From Candidatus Gastranaerophilales bacterium (lineage in GTDB: Bacteria > Cyanobacteriota > Vampirovibrionia > Gastranaerophilales > CAJFVJ01), in the NCBI GenBank assembly GCA_028694275.1, contig JAQUTS010000116.1:1-5734 (forward strand): 5,734 nucleotides of DNA, in the 5' to 3' direction. This document shows, piece after piece, positions 4,812 through 5,734 of this stretch; positions within the stretch are counted from its first letter, which is position 1; each line of letters begins with the position of its first letter. The position numbers and the translations under genes are program-made. The notes beneath the pieces were generated by a model. That model was not told the DNA's origin. It ran no database searches and saw nothing but the letters and a program-made list of their open reading frames with translations.

Positions 4812-5734
4812 TTATTTTGTTTTAAAAGTGAGCTCGTCACCATCAGTGTCAATTATTACAGTTTCTTCAGGGTGAATTTTTTGCTCTAAGATCTCTTTTG
4901 CAAGAGGGTTTTCAATAAGCTGCCTTATTGCCCTTTTGAGGGGTCTTGCACCGTATAGTGGGTTAAACCCTTTAGTTGCAATGAAATCTTTTGCGTCATT
5001 TGTGATTTCAATTTGAATATCTTTTTCTTGTAAGAGTTTTCTTAAGTATTCGATTTGCATATCAACAATGAGCGCAAGTTGTTGCATAGTAAGCGCTTTA
5101 AAGAACACAACCTCATCAATTCTGTTTAAAAATTCAGGCTTGAATTTTTGTTTCATTAAATCAAGGATTTGTTCTTTGGTTTTATCATATTCTGAAGCTG
5201 AAACCATTGATTGAAGAGTGTTTTCTAAGATAATATCGCTTCCTATATTACTTGTTAATATAATTAACGTATTTTTGAAGTCAACTGTTCTTCCTTTTGA
5301 ATCTGTTAAACGCCCGTCATCAAAGATTTGTAGCATTATGTTGAAGACATCAGGGTGTGCTTTTTCAATTTCATCAAAAAGGATCACAGAGTATGGCTTT
5401 CTTCTTACCTTTTCTGTCAACTGCCCGCCTTCATCATAGCCAATATACCCCGGAGGAGCGCCAATTAGCCTTGCTACCGTGTGTTTTTCCATATATTCTG
5501 ACATATCGATTCTTATAAGAGATTCTTCGTCATTAAACATAAATTCTGCCAAGGCTTTTGCAAGTTCAGTTTTACCAACACCAGTAGGGCCTAAGAAAAT
5601 AAAAGTTGCGATTGGTCTTTTTGGATCTTTTAAGCCTGAGCGAGCCCTACGAATAGCATCTGAAACTACAGTAACCGCTTCATCTTGACCCGCAACACGC
5701 TTGTGAAGAAAGTCTTCCATTCGGAGCAACTTGT
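4812..5734 (-). CDS. clpB: ClpB disaggregase, C-terminal part (partial at the window edge)
   Basis: About 307 C-terminal codons of a Hsp100 AAA+ chaperone that, with DnaK, pulls aggregated proteins apart by threading them through a hexameric ring. The gene continues past base 5734; reading on to the edge adds a Lys before the LLRMEDFLHKRVAGQDEAV start of the D2 module. Counting from the Leu encoded at 5729 as 1: Walker A GPTGVGKT (47-54), pore loop GYIG (94-97), Walker B VILFDE (115-120), sensor-1 Asn161 in TSNIGS, arginine-finger region FLNRIDE (200-206) and sensor-2 GARPLKR (260-266). SEYMEKHTVARLIGAPPGY and LTDSKGRTVDFKNT favour ClpB over ClpA/ClpC, and no ClpP-binding tripeptide loop is evident. 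A hairpin follows the stop. The N-domain, D1 and coiled-coil middle domain lie outside the window. Confidence 0.93.
   Translation of the reverse strand, partial: KLLRMEDFLHKRVAGQDEAVTVVSDAIRRARSGLKDPKRPIATFIFLGPTGVGKTELAKALAEFMFNDEESLIRIDMSEYMEKHTVARLIGAPPGYIGYDEGGQLTEKVRRKPYSVILFDEIEKAHPDVFNIMLQIFDDGRLTDSKGRTVDFKNTLIILTSNIGSDIILENTLQSMVSASEYDKTKEQILDLMKQKFKPEFLNRIDEVVFFKALTMQQLALIVDMQIEYLRKLLQEKDIQIEITNDAKDFIATKGFNPLYGARPLKRAIRQLIENPLAKEILEQKIHPEETVIIDTDGDELTFKTK

Noticed and set aside
1..5734. CRISPR arrays, tRNA/rRNA genes, insertion sequences, riboswitches
   Set aside because: I saw no regularly spaced direct repeats, cloverleaf pattern, transposase motif or long structured leader; intergenic gaps are all under about 210 bases and are explained by promoters and hairpins.

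Overview
All genes in this window lie on the minus strand and are tightly packed, in an AT-rich genome with strong GGAG/AGGA-type Shine-Dalgarno sites. There is no rRNA, tRNA or taxonomic marker, so the source is only loosely constrained. A split, archaeal-type glutamate synthase with built-in ferredoxin clusters, a MpaA-like murein-peptide amidase (which implies a diaminopimelate-type wall), ClpB, and a Sec-exported cysteine-rich protein together suggest an anaerobic, probably Gram-negative-type bacterium. A gut-associated lineage such as Gastranaerophilales or Elusimicrobia is a guess only.

Layout, read in the direction of transcription (from 5734 down to 1). (a) The 3' part of clpB (5734-4812), ending at a GC-rich hairpin terminator (about 4742-4764). 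(b) A metal-response unit: a sigma70-type promoter (4693-4665), a C-tract/G-tract pseudo-palindrome placed at the expected transcription start (4659-4638), and a gene for a small exported protein with 17 cysteines (4604-4317). (c) After a hairpin (4294-4262), a three-gene run: a CsoR-family repressor (4235-3963), a YjbQ/UPF0047 protein (3933-3520) and an M14 zinc amidase of the MpaA type (3520-2876). The last two overlap by one base. (d) A new promoter (about 2860-2832) and the glutamate synthase genes: class II glutamine amidotransferase (2801-1689), ferredoxin plus FMN-binding synthase (1701-61, overlapping by 13 bases), and the first 15 codons of a third gene (45-1) that is probably the GXGXG subunit.

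The most interesting part is (b) plus csoR. A repressor with the Cys-His-Cys copper-site spacing, a CsoR-like operator and an exported metallothionein-like protein made of repeated CxCxxxC modules look like a compact copper-sensing and extracytoplasmic copper-binding system, with no copA/copZ in view. The regulatory link and the metal are inferences. The cysteine pattern, promoter and operator symmetry are directly visible.
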